Shown here: positions 1 through 9,298 of the stretch, in pieces
Layout: every line of letters starts with the position of its first letter
Numbering within the stretch: position 1 is the stretch's first letter
NCBI RefSeq assembly: GCF_004358025.1
Contig: NZ_SMTL01000002.1
Coordinates: 1,093,939 to 1,157,938 of the forward strand
Direction: 5' to 3'
Length of the DNA: 64,000 bases
DNA from: Rhizobium deserti
GTDB taxonomy: Bacteria; Pseudomonadota; Alphaproteobacteria; Rhizobiales; Rhizobiaceae
Position numbers and translations under genes: made by a program
The notes under the pieces: model-generated
What the model saw: only the letters and a program-made list of their open reading frames with translations
Databases searched by the model: none
What the model was told of the DNA's origin: nothing

Positions 1-129
1 GGCAGCACCGCGATAGATGCGATATTCCTGACGACTTTCGCGCGCTTCGCTACGATAGGTCTGCGCAACGCTTGGCATTGCCGAGCCCACTATAACGGCC
101 AGGGCTGCGATGACGATCTTCTTCATTTT
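1..129 (-). CDS. Small exported protein, 3' part cut off by window edge
   Basis: The reading frame starts at the ATG complementary to 127-129 and is still open at base 1, giving 43 residues. It begins with a typical Sec signal peptide: MKK, a hydrophobic run rich in A, V and I, and a likely cleavage after SVA-Q. The visible mature part is charged and rich in R, S, E and Y. It is probably a small periplasmic protein. Too little is visible to name a family; the start and signal peptide are the supported parts. Confidence 0.55.
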
Positions 130-481
130 TCTATTCTCCACATGCTAATATGGCATCTGAAACAAACACCTTGGTGGCTCTGAACGGCTACAAGCCCAGA
201 ATGGTTGCATCAAGCCTTCCAGAACCAGACGGCGACGATGCGCAACCCGGGATCTGCGGATCATCAGGTGGGCGATCAGGAAGAGCCTGCCTGGTGGCTG
301 CTTGACCCATAGCCAGTGGCTATGCCGGGATCTGTCAGAGCAGACGCACGCGCCGGTGCGTGGCATACCGATTGTCTTCATTTGATGAACAATTCGTATT
401 CGTTTGTTCATCTTTCGGAAGCAGGGAAATTAGGTCACATAGGTTCCAGCATAATTGCCTCTCAGGAACCGGAGAAATAAC
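130..481. other. Intergenic region between exported protein and DoxX gene
   Basis: No convincing gene is seen in these 352 bases; the open frames are arginine-rich and have no plausible ribosome site. The stretch holds the promoters of the two divergent flanking genes and the inverted repeat at 384-412. Confidence 0.5.
384..412. promoter_or_regulatory. Inverted repeat, candidate operator upstream of DoxX gene
   Basis: GATGAACAA (384-392) and its exact reverse complement TTGTTCATC (404-412) are separated by 11 bases, about 70 bases before the DoxX start. Nine-base arms one to two helical turns apart fit a dimeric repressor or activator site. No regulator gene is adjacent, so the binding protein is unknown. 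Confidence 0.45.
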
Positions 482-928
482 ATGTCCAATAGCAGCAACA
501 TCATCATCCTCGTCGCCCGTATTCTTCTGTCCTTCATGTTCATCTATTCCGGTTTCGGCAAGCTAGCCGATCCTGCCGGCACAGCCGGCATGATCGCTGG
601 CGCCGGACTACCGGCCGCGACCGCACTTGCCTATCTGGCTGGCCTGTTCGAATTCGTTGCCGGTATTGCCGTGCTCGTCGGGTTCCAGACCAGGATCGTT
701 GGCTGGGCTCTGGCCCTGTTCTGCGTGTTCACCGGCGTCATGTTCCATTCCGGCACGGTTGCCGTTCCCGGCTGGCCGGATGCAGCGCTCGGCTGGATCA
801 ATACGCTGAACGGCATCATGCTGATGAAGAACGTCACGCTGGCCGGCGCCTATATCCTGCTGGCCACCTTCGGCCCGGGCCTCTACTCGGTCGATGCCCG
901 CCGCCGTTCGGTCGCAATTGCTGCCTAA
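482..928 (+). CDS. DoxX family membrane protein
   Basis: This 148-residue membrane protein has four hydrophobic segments, the DoxX layout. The first helix is followed by a YSGFGKLADP stretch, which matches the conserved G-x-x-K-L after helix 1 in DoxX/SURF4-like proteins. The family is linked to redox and oxidative-stress functions, but its exact reaction is not established. The ATG at 482 is preferred over an upstream in-frame TTG at 455 because GGAG lies 7 bases before it. A strong intrinsic terminator follows, so the gene is probably monocistronic, with a possible operator at 384-412. Confidence 0.8.
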   Translation: MSNSSNIIILVARILLSFMFIYSGFGKLADPAGTAGMIAGAGLPAATALAYLAGLFEFVAGIAVLVGFQTRIVGWALALFCVFTGVMFHSGTVAVPGWPDAALGWINTLNGIMLMKNVTLAGAYILLATFGPGLYSVDARRRSVAIAA

Positions 929-956
929 CTTCTAGTCTCCCTGCCCCGCATCCAGT

Positions 957-986
957 CCGCCGGATATCCACATCCGGCGGATTTTT
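957..986 (+). terminator. Rho-independent terminator after DoxX gene
   Basis: CCGCCGGAT (957-965) pairs perfectly with ATCCGGCGG (972-980) across a 6-base loop and is followed by ATTTTT. It lies 28 bases after the DoxX stop. On the other strand it would also face the end of the methyltransferase gene. Confidence 0.85.
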
Positions 987-1004
987 CATGGTGATAGAGC
1001 AAGC

Positions 1005-1610
1005 TTAGCCGTGCAGGCGTCTCGCCAACCAGACGGTGGCATGGCCGCATTGGGGATCCTGCGAGACATGCTCCACCAGCTCAAAGCCATTTTCCGCCAG
1101 AAGTGTGGCATACTCCTCTGCAGACAAACTGGCGTGATAAAGCGGCTCACCGCCAAACTCGCCCATGGCAACGCCATCGAAATGTCCGGAGGTGAACATC
1201 AAAGCCGCGCCGGGGGATGCCAGCTTTGCAAAACTTGGAAACATCTTGCGCTGGTCGTCTCGGTCGAGGTGAAAGAAGCTGTGCCAGGCAAGAATGCCAT
1301 CGAAACGAGCCGGCAGGTCGAAGTCGCGCATGTCCGCAACGATCCAGGACCGCTCGGGAAAACGGCTTCGGCATAGGCCGATCATCGTTTCCGACGAGTC
1401 GACACCGGTCAACCGGAACTTGCGCATCAGACTTGCCGCGATCGGTTCGCCGGAGCCGCATCCAAGATCCAGAATATGACCCCGCGGTGCAACAAGCGCT
1501 GCGAACCGGTCGAGCCACGGCTTCTCAAACAGGTTTCGGCCACGCAAGGTATCGAAGGCGAGCGCATGACGCTCGTAAAGTTCTATGACGTTCTTGTCTT
1601 CGCCCGCCAT
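1005..1610 (-). CDS. Class I SAM-dependent methyltransferase
   Basis: The 201-residue protein has a Rossmann-type methyltransferase fold. Motif I (ILDLGCGSGEP) lies near residue 47, an acidic motif II VDSS follows, then VADMRDFD and the later ILAWHSFFHL stretch. The substrate is unknown; it resembles small ubiquinone/menaquinone-type and generic Methyltransf_25 enzymes. It is the last gene of the hisS-hisZ-hisG operon: its ATG overlaps the hisG stop (TGATG), which suggests translational coupling. A GTG at 1613 is an alternative start. The position next to hisG does not show a role in histidine synthesis. Confidence 0.8.
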   Translation of the reverse strand: MAGEDKNVIELYERHALAFDTLRGRNLFEKPWLDRFAALVAPRGHILDLGCGSGEPIAASLMRKFRLTGVDSSETMIGLCRSRFPERSWIVADMRDFDLPARFDGILAWHSFFHLDRDDQRKMFPSFAKLASPGAALMFTSGHFDGVAMGEFGGEPLYHASLSAEEYATLLAENGFELVEHVSQDPQCGHATVWLARRLHG

Positions 1611-2305
1611 CACAGCGCCATCTGAACGGCTTCCATGATGCCCTTGATCTGCGGATCTCCGTCGTGCTCGGCCTTCCTCGCCCGCACCAGACAGGCCTCG
1701 GATTTGAGGATCACGCCATCGGACAGGATTTTCAGGTGGTTTGCCTTGACAGTCGATCCGGTCGAGGTGATATCAACGATGATATCCGCCTGACCGGCAG
1801 CCGGAGCACCCTCGGTGGCGCCCAGGCTTTCGACGATGCGATAAAGCTGAATCCCATGCTGGGATGAGAAGAACTGCTGCGTGAGCCGCCAGTATTTGGT
1901 AGCGATCTGCAGCCTTCGCCCGTGACGCGACCGAAAGTCGGCTGCGACATCGCCAAGATCCGCCATGGTTTCCACGTCGAGCCAGATTTCCGGAACCGCG
2001 ACGACCACGTCGGCACGACCGAAGCCGAGACGGGCCGCGATTTCCACCTGTCGGTCGGCATCGACCAGGCCTTCACGGATGAGGTCCTCACCGGTCACGC
2101 CGAAATCGACAGTGCCGGCGCCCAATTCGCGCGCAATCTCCGAAGCGGACAGGAAGGCGATCTCGATGTCGTCGCGCCCTTCCACCTTGCCTCGGTAGGA
2201 GCGTTCGTTGCCGACGGCGACGATCGGCAGGCCTGCCTTTTCGAAGACGGCGGCGGCATCATCCTTCATGCGACCCTTGGAGGGGAGAGCGATGGTGATC
2301 GTCAT
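1610..2305 (-). CDS. hisG: ATP phosphoribosyltransferase catalytic subunit, short form
   Basis: HisG condenses ATP and PRPP in the first step of histidine biosynthesis. At 231 residues it is the short form, which lacks the C-terminal regulatory domain and needs HisZ. The N terminus ([11 protein letters not shown]) and the PRPP-binding signature [17 protein letters not shown] are clear. Its start overlaps the end of hisZ by one base (TGATG), so the two subunits are probably made in step. The cytoplasmic complex expected from the family is a hetero-octamer of HisG and HisZ. Confidence 0.97.
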   Translation of the reverse strand: MTITIALPSKGRMKDDAAAVFEKAGLPIVAVGNERSYRGKVEGRDDIEIAFLSASEIARELGAGTVDFGVTGEDLIREGLVDADRQVEIAARLGFGRADVVVAVPEIWLDVETMADLGDVAADFRSRHGRRLQIATKYWRLTQQFFSSQHGIQLYRIVESLGATEGAPAAGQADIIVDITSTGSTVKANHLKILSDGVILKSEACLVRARKAEHDGDPQIKGIMEAVQMAL

Positions 2306-3420
2306 CAGAGCGCCCTCGCCTTTTCAATCCGGTCCAGCCAAAGCGAAAAACCGACGGCCGGAATGTCTTGCCGAGCACCGAGCAGCGTCAACAGCCGGTC
2401 GAAGCGCCCGCCCCCTGCCAGTACGGCCTCGTCCCCCGCTTTGCTCACCTCGAAAACGAGGCCCGTATAATAGTCGAGCGGACGGCCGAAGGCGGCACGA
2501 TAAGTGATGCGGGAAAGGTCGATACCCAGTTCGGCAAGCGCATTCGCCCGCTCCTGGAACCGGTGCAGTGCCGAGCCCAGCGACAGACCTGCCGCATCGG
2601 CAAAGCCCGCAAGCGCTGCGGATGCATCCGCGAGCGGCAGTTCCAGGGACAGGAATTCGCTCAGCAGCAGAAGAGCGGTTCCATCGAGCCTGGTTTCGGC
2701 CAGCGACAGCTTTTCCTTCAGCCGCGCGGCGATTTCGCGCGGCGAACGACTGGCATTGGTAGAATAACCAGTGTCCTGCATGGTCCGGTCGATGTGGCTG
2801 ATCAGCGCCGCCTCGTCCTGACGGACAAGGCTTGCCATGTCCGCCGACAGACCGGCGACCGGCTGCGGGCTGGCCAGACGCAGCAGGATCTGCTTGATCA
2901 GTTCGCTGTTGCCGAAAGCCTGGATGAGGCGCTTCTGCCAGCCTGCGGGCAGGCCCAATGCCCGAACCACGGCCTCGAACACGGCCTGGTCCCCAAGCGT
3001 CACGGAAAGGCGTCGGCCCGGCAGGAGATGGCCGAGGATCTGCACGGCATCGGTAACGGCGCGGGCATCGGCGCTGGCGGTTGCCGTTTCGCCGAGATCC
3101 TCGATGCCGGCCTGATAGAACTCATTGTCGCCGTCGCGGCGCTGGCGAAACACTTCGCCGAGATAGCAATAGCGGCGCGGCGTGCCGGTCGCGCTCTCGA
3201 TATGTCGCAGACAGACGGGGATCGTGAATTCAGGCCGCAGGCAAAGGCTTTCGCCAGTTTCGCTTTCGGTCAAAAAGATGCGGCGGCGCAGATCCTCGCC
3301 GGCCATGTCGAGAAAGGGCGCAGCCGGCTGGATCACCGGCGTGTCGATGCGCATGGCGCCGCGGGCGGCAAAATCATCCAGCAGCCGGCCGGAAAATTCC
3401 GGCATGTTGATCAGAGGCAT
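2305..3420 (-). CDS. hisZ: ATP phosphoribosyltransferase regulatory subunit
   Basis: HisZ is a catalytically inactive paralogue of the histidyl-tRNA synthetase core that activates short HisG and carries histidine feedback control. The 371-residue protein keeps class II synthetase-like stretches: [20 protein letters not shown] near the middle of the N-terminal half and [15 protein letters not shown] towards the C terminus. It lacks the anticodon-binding domain present in the upstream HisS. It lies 27 bases after hisS, and hisG overlaps its stop, so hisS, hisZ and hisG form one operon. Confidence 0.95.
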   Translation of the reverse strand: MPLINMPEFSGRLLDDFAARGAMRIDTPVIQPAAPFLDMAGEDLRRRIFLTESETGESLCLRPEFTIPVCLRHIESATGTPRRYCYLGEVFRQRRDGDNEFYQAGIEDLGETATASADARAVTDAVQILGHLLPGRRLSVTLGDQAVFEAVVRALGLPAGWQKRLIQAFGNSELIKQILLRLASPQPVAGLSADMASLVRQDEAALISHIDRTMQDTGYSTNASRSPREIAARLKEKLSLAETRLDGTALLLLSEFLSLELPLADASAALAGFADAAGLSLGSALHRFQERANALAELGIDLSRITYRAAFGRPLDYYTGLVFEVSKAGDEAVLAGGGRFDRLLTLLGARQDIPAVGFSLWLDRIEKARAL

Positions 3421-3447
3421 GGGGTCAGCGCCTCCGGAAAAATCCGA

Positions 3448-5010
3448 TCAGACATTCTTCGCCCGCCTGCGATCTTCCGCCTGGGCCGCCAGGATTTCCT
3501 TGACCTTGGCAATGAGATCCGCCTCGGCAACCGTTTCCTGCGCGACGCGCGCTTCGCGCCAGGAGGCATTGTCCTCGATCTCGCCAGAGAGGCGCTTGCC
3601 TTCGATCAGGTCCTTGATCTGCACGACGCCCTGGCCGCGCTCGTCGCCGCCCTGGATGATAGCGATCGGGCAGCCGCGGCGGTCGGCATATTTCAGCTGG
3701 TTGCCGAATTTCTTCCAGTTGCCCTGGTACATTTCGGCGCGGACGCCTTCGTTGCGCAGCGCCTGCGTGAAGCGCTGGTAGCGCCCCATGCTCTCGACAT
3801 CGCCGTCCATGACGGTGACGAGGACAGGCGCAATCACCTCGTCCTGGCCAAGCTTGCCGAGGTTCTTCAACGCCGTCATCAGGCGGGAGACGCCGATGGA
3901 AAAGCCCGTCGCCGGAACCGGCTGGCCCATGAAGCGGGAGACGAGGCCGTCGTAACGGCCACCGCCGCCGACCGATCCGAAGACGACCTTTTCGCCTTTC
4001 TCGTTGGTGACATCGAAGGTGAGTTCGGCTTCGAAGACAGGGCCGGTATAGTATTCCAGGCCGCGGACGACGGACGGGTCGATCTTGATGCGGTCCGGGC
4101 CGTAGCCGGCGCTGGTTGCGAGGCTGGCAATTTGACCAAGTTCATCTACACCTTCGTGATAGGTGGAGCCTGGCTGATATTCCGGCGAAGAGAATGCATC
4201 TGGGCCCTGGCTTTCCAAGCGAGAGGTTACTTTTCCACCCTCTGCTATCACGTAAAGCTTGGACTGCAGAAATCCCACCAGCATGCTCGACTGGCTTGAA
4301 TCAAGGCCAACGCCTTTTGTGAAATCTCCGCTTTCGTCCTTACGGCCCGGGCCCAATAGGAGTTTGACACCTTCGACGCCAAATTTGTCATACTTGTCCA
4401 ACGCCCGCAGCACGTTCAGCCGCTGGCCCGCCTTGTCCGCGCCGCCAAGTCCGATCGCCTCCATCACGCCGTCCAGAACCTTACGGTTGTTCACCCGGAT
4501 CACGTAATCACCGCGCTTGATGCCGAGCGCTTCCATCGTGTCGGCCATCATCATGCACATTTCGGCATCCGCCTGGACGCCCGGCGCGCCGACCGTATCG
4601 GCGTCGAACTGCATGAACTGTCGGAAACGGCCGGGGCCGGGCTTCTCGTTGCGGAAGACATAGCCGGCGCGATAGGTGCGCAAGGGCAGCTGGATCTCGT
4701 TGAAGTTCTCGGCCACATGGCGGGCAAGCGGTGCGGTCAGGTCATAGCGCAGGCTCATCCACTGCTCGTCGTCGTCCTGCAGCGAAAACACGCCTTCGTT
4801 GGGGCGGTCGCTGTCGGGCAGGAATTTGCCCAGCGCGTCGGTATACTCGAACAGCGGCGTCTCGATCGGATCGAAACCGTAGCGCTCGTAGACTTCGCGG
4901 ATCTTCGCGGTCATCTCGTTCGTGGCATGGATATCGGCGGCCGAGCGATCGACAAAGCCGCGCGGCAGGCGGGCCTTGAGTTTCTGTGGCTTTTTGCTCT
5001 TGTCGTTCAT
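3448..5010 (-). CDS. hisS: Histidyl-tRNA synthetase
   Basis: The 520-residue class IIa synthetase attaches histidine to tRNA-His. Visible signatures include [20 protein letters not shown] (motif 2 region), [16 protein letters not shown] (the family R-G-x-x-Y-Y-T-G element) and [13 protein letters not shown] leading into motif 3. The C-terminal third ([10 protein letters not shown] to QIKDLIEGK) is the anticodon-binding domain. It is about 90 residues longer than the E. coli enzyme, which is usual for alphaproteobacterial HisS. It is the first gene of the operon with hisZ and hisG. No histidine-codon leader peptide was seen upstream. Confidence 0.96.
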   Translation of the reverse strand: MNDKSKKPQKLKARLPRGFVDRSAADIHATNEMTAKIREVYERYGFDPIETPLFEYTDALGKFLPDSDRPNEGVFSLQDDDEQWMSLRYDLTAPLARHVAENFNEIQLPLRTYRAGYVFRNEKPGPGRFRQFMQFDADTVGAPGVQADAEMCMMMADTMEALGIKRGDYVIRVNNRKVLDGVMEAIGLGGADKAGQRLNVLRALDKYDKFGVEGVKLLLGPGRKDESGDFTKGVGLDSSQSSMLVGFLQSKLYVIAEGGKVTSRLESQGPDAFSSPEYQPGSTYHEGVDELGQIASLATSAGYGPDRIKIDPSVVRGLEYYTGPVFEAELTFDVTNEKGEKVVFGSVGGGGRYDGLVSRFMGQPVPATGFSIGVSRLMTALKNLGKLGQDEVIAPVLVTVMDGDVESMGRYQRFTQALRNEGVRAEMYQGNWKKFGNQLKYADRRGCPIAIIQGGDERGQGVVQIKDLIEGKRLSGEIEDNASWREARVAQETVAEADLIAKVKEILAAQAEDRRRAKNV

Positions 5011-5100
5011 GATCGATATTCCATTGCCGGCGGGCCTTAAAGAAAGGCCGGATGTGTGTGCGGTTTCTTAGAGGATGAGAACTTGAGCGGCAAGCGCGCG

Positions 5101-5139
5101 TGCTGGCGAAGACTGCGGTGAAATGGTATATTGCCAGCA
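5101..5139. promoter_or_regulatory. Inverted repeat before the toxin-antitoxin pair
   Basis: TGCTGGC (5101-5107) and GCCAGCA (5133-5139) are exact reverse complements, with a TATATT candidate -10 at 5127-5132 inside the pair. The position 18 bases before the antitoxin start fits autorepression by a RelB-type protein. The arms are short and could be chance. Confidence 0.3.
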
Positions 5140-5156
5140 TCTGGGGGATTATCGCC

Positions 5157-5390
5157 ATGAACAAGTGCGTCACGCTCGAAATGCCGGATGAGATGCATCG
5201 CCTGATCCTGCAATTTGCAGAGGAAGCGGGTACCGATCCTAATGCTTATGTGATCGATCTTTTGGAGGAGCGGCTGGAAGATGCCTATTTTCTGAAACGT
5301 GCGGAAGAGACGCTCGCCGCGCATCGCCGCGGCGAAAGCCGGACCTACACGCTTGAAGAGGTGAAAGGCGAACTTGGCCTGGACGATTGA
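5157..5390 (+). CDS. RelB-like antitoxin
   Basis: A 77-residue acidic protein with an N-terminal beta strand (KCVTLEMPDEMHRLI) of ribbon-helix-helix type and a helical acidic C terminus (YTLEEVKGELGLDD). This is the layout of RelB/StbD/ParD-like antitoxins, which repress their own operon and neutralise the toxin. The ATG at 5157 is preferred over earlier in-frame codons because the conserved part begins there. The downstream toxin gene begins inside its last codons, the usual coupled arrangement. The exact RelB subfamily is an inference. Confidence 0.65.
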   Translation: MNKCVTLEMPDEMHRLILQFAEEAGTDPNAYVIDLLEERLEDAYFLKRAEETLAAHRRGESRTYTLEEVKGELGLDD

Positions 5391-5639
5391 AATTGACGCC
5401 AAGGCGCACAAACAACTGGGCAAAATGGGAAAGCAGAATGCCGAGCGCATCATCTCCTATATGGAGATGATGCGCCACTTGCAGACCCCCGTACGCTCGG
5501 CCGCGCCCTCGAAGGGCAGCAATTCAACCATCTCTGGCGCTACAGGGTCGACGACTTTCGCATTATCTGTGACATCCAGGATCAGCGGCTTGTCGTTCTG
5601 GTTGTCGAGGTCGGCCATTGTCGGGAAATCTATCGATAG
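5374..5639 (+). pseudogene. RelE/ParE-like toxin, broken by a one-base frameshift
   Basis: Reading from TTG 5374 gives a RelE-like N terminus (TIEIDAKAHKQLGKMGKQ) up to about 5486. Homology then continues in the next frame as LGRALEGQQFNHLWRYRVDD and RIICDIQDQRLVVLVVEVGH to a stop at 5637-5639. These are the core strands of RelE mRNA interferases, with the R-x-G/D-x-Y/F-R-I/V-I motif. Adding one C to the run of five C at 5488-5492 restores a single 88-residue protein, the normal RelE length. So it is either an inactivated toxin or a homopolymer error in the sequence. Confidence 0.7.
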
Positions 5640-5642
5640 GCC

Positions 5643-6395
5643 ATGATCCTCGAAGCTTTGCAGTATGCCGCCACCTATCCGGTCACGCCTGCGGAATTCC
5701 GACCGTATATCCGCTCCTCCGTCGGATTGTGGTCGCGAGCCGGGCGGTGCGCCAAGGCCTGGGCGCCGCATGAGGAAAACTGCAAGACCTTCATCCGCGA
5801 GACCGTAACCGGCATCAAACAGCGGCGCACCGCCGTGGTCCTCGGCTCCGGTTTGTTGCGCGACGTGCCTATCAAGGAGCTCGCCATTGCTTTCGATACG
5901 GTTGTGCTTGTGGATCTGGTGCATCTGGCCAGCGTGCGGGCGTGGCTGAATGCAAAACGCCTTTCCAACGTGCGGCTGATCTCCCGCGACCTTTCCGGTT
6001 TTCAAGCTGCGCTTGCCGGCCAAACCATCGAGCCGCTCGGCTTTCTGCGCCAGGTCCCCTATCTCGACCTCGTCATTTCCGCCAATATCCTGTCGCAGAT
6101 CGGCGTCGGCGCAAAACGCCGGCCGGAGCTTGCGGACAATCCGGCCAAGGACGATATTCTGCGCAGGCTGATACAGGCCCATATGGAGGGGCTGGCAGTT
6201 CAGCCCTGCAGGACCGTGCTGATCACCGACGTCAGCTACAAGGTCCTGGATCGAAAAGGCGAGACTGTCGAAGAGGACGATCTCCTCTGCGGCCTGTCGC
6301 CTCCGCCGGCAAAACGCAACTGGCCCTGGCCGGTCGCGCCGTTTGGAGAACTCGACCGCAACTGCGAGGCGATCCACGACGTGATTGCCGTTTAA
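5643..6395 (+). CDS. Conserved hypothetical protein, Rossmann-like
   Basis: A 250-residue protein not assigned to a named family. It has no signal peptide or membrane segment. A stretch near residue 63 (RTAVVLGSGLLRDVP) followed by VVLVDLVHLASVRAW resembles a Rossmann beta-alpha-beta unit with an acidic residue at the end of strand 2. Later parts (DLVISANILSQIG, and a C-terminal HDVIAV) also fit a methyltransferase-like fold. The start lies three bases after the toxin stop and has no clear ribosome site, so it may be read together with the toxin-antitoxin genes. Function unknown. Confidence 0.65.
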   Translation: MILEALQYAATYPVTPAEFRPYIRSSVGLWSRAGRCAKAWAPHEENCKTFIRETVTGIKQRRTAVVLGSGLLRDVPIKELAIAFDTVVLVDLVHLASVRAWLNAKRLSNVRLISRDLSGFQAALAGQTIEPLGFLRQVPYLDLVISANILSQIGVGAKRRPELADNPAKDDILRRLIQAHMEGLAVQPCRTVLITDVSYKVLDRKGETVEEDDLLCGLSPPPAKRNWPWPVAPFGELDRNCEAIHDVIAV

Positions 6396-6434
6396 CGGCT
6401 TTGTGCCGAATGACGCTACGAGAAAGGGATAAGC

Positions 6435-6797
6435 ATGTTCGGAAAAACCATCGTCTTAACGACACTCTGTCTTTCGCTGGCCAGCACGCTTGCCGCGCAG
6501 GAGATGAAGGGCATGGACCACTCCTCCATGTCGAAAGACAAGAGCATTTCCACCAAGGCTTTCCAGGGCGCCAATGCGCAGATGCACAAGGACATGACAA
6601 TCGAATATTCCGGTGACACGGACGTCGATTTCGTTCGCGGCATGATCGCCCACCACAAGGGCGCCATCGCCATGGCGAAAGTGGAGCTGGCGCATGGCAA
6701 TGATGCCAAGCTGCGCAAGCTCGCCGAGGATATCGTCAAGGCTCAGGAAGCTGAGATCACTGAGATGCAGGCCTGGCTGAAGGCGCAGGGAAAATAG
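6435..6797 (+). CDS. DUF305 family exported metal-stress protein
   Basis: This 120-residue protein begins with a Sec signal peptide (cleavage near LAAQ-E) and continues as a helical DUF305 domain with VDFVRGMIAHHKGAIAMAK, the family hallmark His-His motif. A Met/His-rich linker (MKGMDHSSMSKD) precedes it, which suggests copper binding. DUF305 proteins such as CopM act in the periplasm in copper tolerance; here that role is inferred. A good ribosome site (GAAAGGGA) precedes the ATG. Confidence 0.85.
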   Translation: MFGKTIVLTTLCLSLASTLAAQEMKGMDHSSMSKDKSISTKAFQGANAQMHKDMTIEYSGDTDVDFVRGMIAHHKGAIAMAKVELAHGNDAKLRKLAEDIVKAQEAEITEMQAWLKAQGK

Positions 6798-6858
6798 ACG
6801 ATGCGCAGCGGCAGGTGGAGCTGCCGTACGCTCATTCTCCAAATGATCGAAGGCAGAC

Positions 6859-7569
6859 ATGACCATGCGCCCGATTACCGCGATCGGCTTTGACGCCGAC
6901 GATACGCTCTGGCAGAACGAACAATATTATCGCCTGACGGAAGAGCATTTCCAGAAGCTGCTGGGGGATTTTGCCGAAGGTCCGGATGTGTCGGCCCGCC
7001 TGCTGGAGGCGGAAAAGCGCAACCTTTCCTTTTACGGCTTCGGCATCAAGGGCTTTACCCTTTCGATGATCGAGACGGCAATTGAAATCACCGAGGGCAA
7101 GGTGCCGACCAAGATAATCGGCGAGATCCTCGACGTGGGGCGGGACCTGTTGCGGCATCCGGTTGAGACCCTGCCGCATGTGGAAGAAACGCTCGAGACT
7201 CTCAATGGCCAATATCTCCTGGTGCTTATCACCAAGGGCGATCTGTTCGACCAGGAGCGCAAGCTGGCCCAATCAGGACTTGGCGATTATCTCGACGCCG
7301 TCGAAATCGTGAGCGACAAGAGTGCTACCACCTATCGGCGCATATTCTCGAAGCTTGCCGATGGCCCAGAACGGGCAATGATGATCGGCAACTCGTTGAA
7401 ATCAGATATCGTCCCGGCCATTGCTGCGGGCGCCTACGGCGTTTTCATACCGCATGCGTTGACCTGGGTGCTGGAACATGTGGAGGCCCCGACCGACGCG
7501 CCGCGCTTCCGCCAGATCGAGCATCTGGGCCAGCTGTCTTCGGTGCTGGAAGAAATCATGGGCGCTTGA
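6859..7569 (+). CDS. HAD superfamily hydrolase
   Basis: The 236-residue protein carries the haloacid dehalogenase motifs in order: motif I FDADDTLW near residue 10 (two catalytic Asp), motif II LITKG near residue 120, a motif III lysine in VSDKSATTY, and motif IV MIGNSLKSDIVPA. The cap is a C1-type helical insertion between motifs I and II. It is probably a phosphatase of small metabolites; the substrate cannot be read from sequence. The start ATG 6859 has a weak upstream AAGGC. Its 3' end overlaps the convergent tag gene by 14 bases. Confidence 0.85.
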   Translation: MTMRPITAIGFDADDTLWQNEQYYRLTEEHFQKLLGDFAEGPDVSARLLEAEKRNLSFYGFGIKGFTLSMIETAIEITEGKVPTKIIGEILDVGRDLLRHPVETLPHVEETLETLNGQYLLVLITKGDLFDQERKLAQSGLGDYLDAVEIVSDKSATTYRRIFSKLADGPERAMMIGNSLKSDIVPAIAAGAYGVFIPHALTWVLEHVEAPTDAPRFRQIEHLGQLSSVLEEIMGA

Positions 7570-8185
7570 AGTTCAGCCGCAAGTGCTGGACTTCCGCCTG
7601 ACAGAAGCAGCCGTTGAGATGATCATTGACCATGCCCATGGCCTGCATGAAGGCATAGACCGTAGTGGGGCCGACAAACGTCCAGCCGCGCTTCTTCAGC
7701 GCCTTTGAAAGACTGGTGGACACCGATGTCGTCGGGTTGGCGCGCAAGGTTTCCAGGTCCATTAGTTCCGGCCGGTCCTGCGGCCCCGGCTCGAAGCTCC
7801 AGAAGAACTTTGCCAGGGAACCGAATTCATTGCGCAGTTCGATGGCACGGGCGGCATTGTTGATGGTCGACGCGATCTTGCCGCGGTGGCGGATGATGCC
7901 GGCATCGGCCATCAGCCGCTCAACGTCCTCCGCTCCGAACATCGCCACCTTGTTGAAGTCGAAGCCGGCAAAGGCAGCCCGGAAGTTTTCGCGTTTCCTA
8001 AGGATCGTCAGCCAGGAAAGGCCCGATTGAAAGCCTTCAAGGCAGATCTTTTCGAACAGCCGAAAATCGTCGGTCACCGGCCTTCCCCATTCCTCGTCGT
8101 GATAGCGGCGATAGTCTTCAAGCCCGCCATGCCAGAAGCAGCGCCCCCTGCCGTCTTCACCAATGATGATCCCCGCTTTTTCCAT
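7556..8185 (-). CDS. tag: DNA-3-methyladenine glycosylase I
   Basis: TAG removes 3-methyladenine from alkylated DNA, the first step of base excision repair. The 209-residue protein has the family start (RCFWHGGLEDYRRYHDEEWG) and the helix-hairpin-like core around LSWLTILRKRENFRAAFAGF. The zinc site is complete: Cys and His near the N terminus plus the C-terminal NDHLNGCFC. It is transcribed convergently to the HAD gene. The N terminus has a short extension before the first zinc ligand. Confidence 0.95.
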   Translation of the reverse strand: MEKAGIIIGEDGRGRCFWHGGLEDYRRYHDEEWGRPVTDDFRLFEKICLEGFQSGLSWLTILRKRENFRAAFAGFDFNKVAMFGAEDVERLMADAGIIRHRGKIASTINNAARAIELRNEFGSLAKFFWSFEPGPQDRPELMDLETLRANPTTSVSTSLSKALKKRGWTFVGPTTVYAFMQAMGMVNDHLNGCFCQAEVQHLRLNFKRP

Positions 8186-8408
8186 GCTTCCGCCTGCCCA
8201 GCCTGCCCGTTACCCGCATTGCGCGGATGCTTTATCACTGGTCAACCATGTTTTAAAACCTGCCGGTAACCCTGCCAAAAGGTTTATGCCGTTTGCCTCG
8301 TCTGCCGCGCCACCCGTTTACCATTCGCTTTCACCTCGCACGCACGATGACGGCGAACGGGCATTGCTTTCAAGCCCGGCTGGTTATTTGTAACGAGTGG
8401 AACCGACG

Positions 8409-9152
8409 ATGATGAAGACCCTGCTCCTGGCGTTTGGCCTTGCGGCCGCGATGTCCCATGCCGCAACCGCAAACGACCGTTACCGCGAGCGTCCGCCGGT
8501 GGTGGTCAGCCCAGACCTGGCGGCTCCCTGGGTGATGCAGCTTTCGCGTCCGGGTGGCCGGGCGGAAGCCTATCCCCGCCGGTTCGCGCAACCCCGTGTC
8601 GTATATCGGCCACGGGTGGTTCAGCGCCGCGGCATATTCGACCGGGACCCGGTACAGGATGTCGCGATGCGGCCGTCACCGGTTCGCAGCCGCATCGAGC
8701 CGCAATACCTGCCGCAGATGGTCTCCTACGAAAGTCGGGAAAAGCCGGGCACCATCGTCATCGACACCAACAACCGCTTTCTCTACCTGGTCATGGCCAA
8801 CGGCCAGGCTCGTCGCTATGGCGTCGGGGTGGGCAAGCCCGGCTTCGAATGGGCCGGCGAACACAAGGTGACCCGCAAGGCGGAATGGCCGGACTGGAAC
8901 CCGCCTTCCGAAATGATCAGCCGCGAAGCGGCCAAAGGGCATTATCTCCCGGCACGCATGGAGGGGGGGCCTGAAAATCCGCTCGGCGCCCGCGCCATGT
9001 ATCTCGGCTCCACGCTGTATCGCATCCACGGCACCAACGCCCCGTGGACGATCGGCAGCGCCGTCTCATCCGGCTGCATCCGCATGCGTAACGAAGACGT
9101 TGTCGATCTCTATGGCCGCGTCGCTGTCGGCACCAAGGTGATCGTCATGTAA
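8409..9152 (+). CDS. L,D-transpeptidase (YkuD domain), exported
   Basis: A 247-residue exported protein with a signal peptide (cleavage near ATA-N), a basic Pro/Arg-rich linker to about residue 105, and a C-terminal YkuD domain. The active-site signature is present as HGTNAPWTIGSAVSSGCIRM, with catalytic His and Cys. Such enzymes form 3-3 peptidoglycan cross-links or anchor proteins to the wall; rhizobia carry many copies. The ATG at 8409 is chosen over GTG 8397 because the signal peptide starts there. It is followed by a second, similar enzyme gene. Confidence 0.9.
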   Translation: MMKTLLLAFGLAAAMSHAATANDRYRERPPVVVSPDLAAPWVMQLSRPGGRAEAYPRRFAQPRVVYRPRVVQRRGIFDRDPVQDVAMRPSPVRSRIEPQYLPQMVSYESREKPGTIVIDTNNRFLYLVMANGQARRYGVGVGKPGFEWAGEHKVTRKAEWPDWNPPSEMISREAAKGHYLPARMEGGPENPLGARAMYLGSTLYRIHGTNAPWTIGSAVSSGCIRMRNEDVVDLYGRVAVGTKVIVM

Positions 9153-9298
9153 TCATGTGGCCGGATAGCCACGATCATGATCAGTTTTAACAATCAGGAC
9201 CGCAATCGGACAGTATTGCGGCTCTTGATCTTGCTTGAAGGCGGAAGCCCAGACATTTTCGTCTCACTTTGCGAAATTACTCGACAACGGGGGTTTGG

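Noticed and set aside
2368..4299. 643-codon open frame on the plus strand
   Set aside because: It lies entirely opposite hisZ and hisS, whose proteins are unmistakable. Long antisense frames are common in GC-rich coding DNA.
5011..5156. Possible histidine attenuator before hisS
   Set aside because: No run of His codons and no T-box-like structure could be found.
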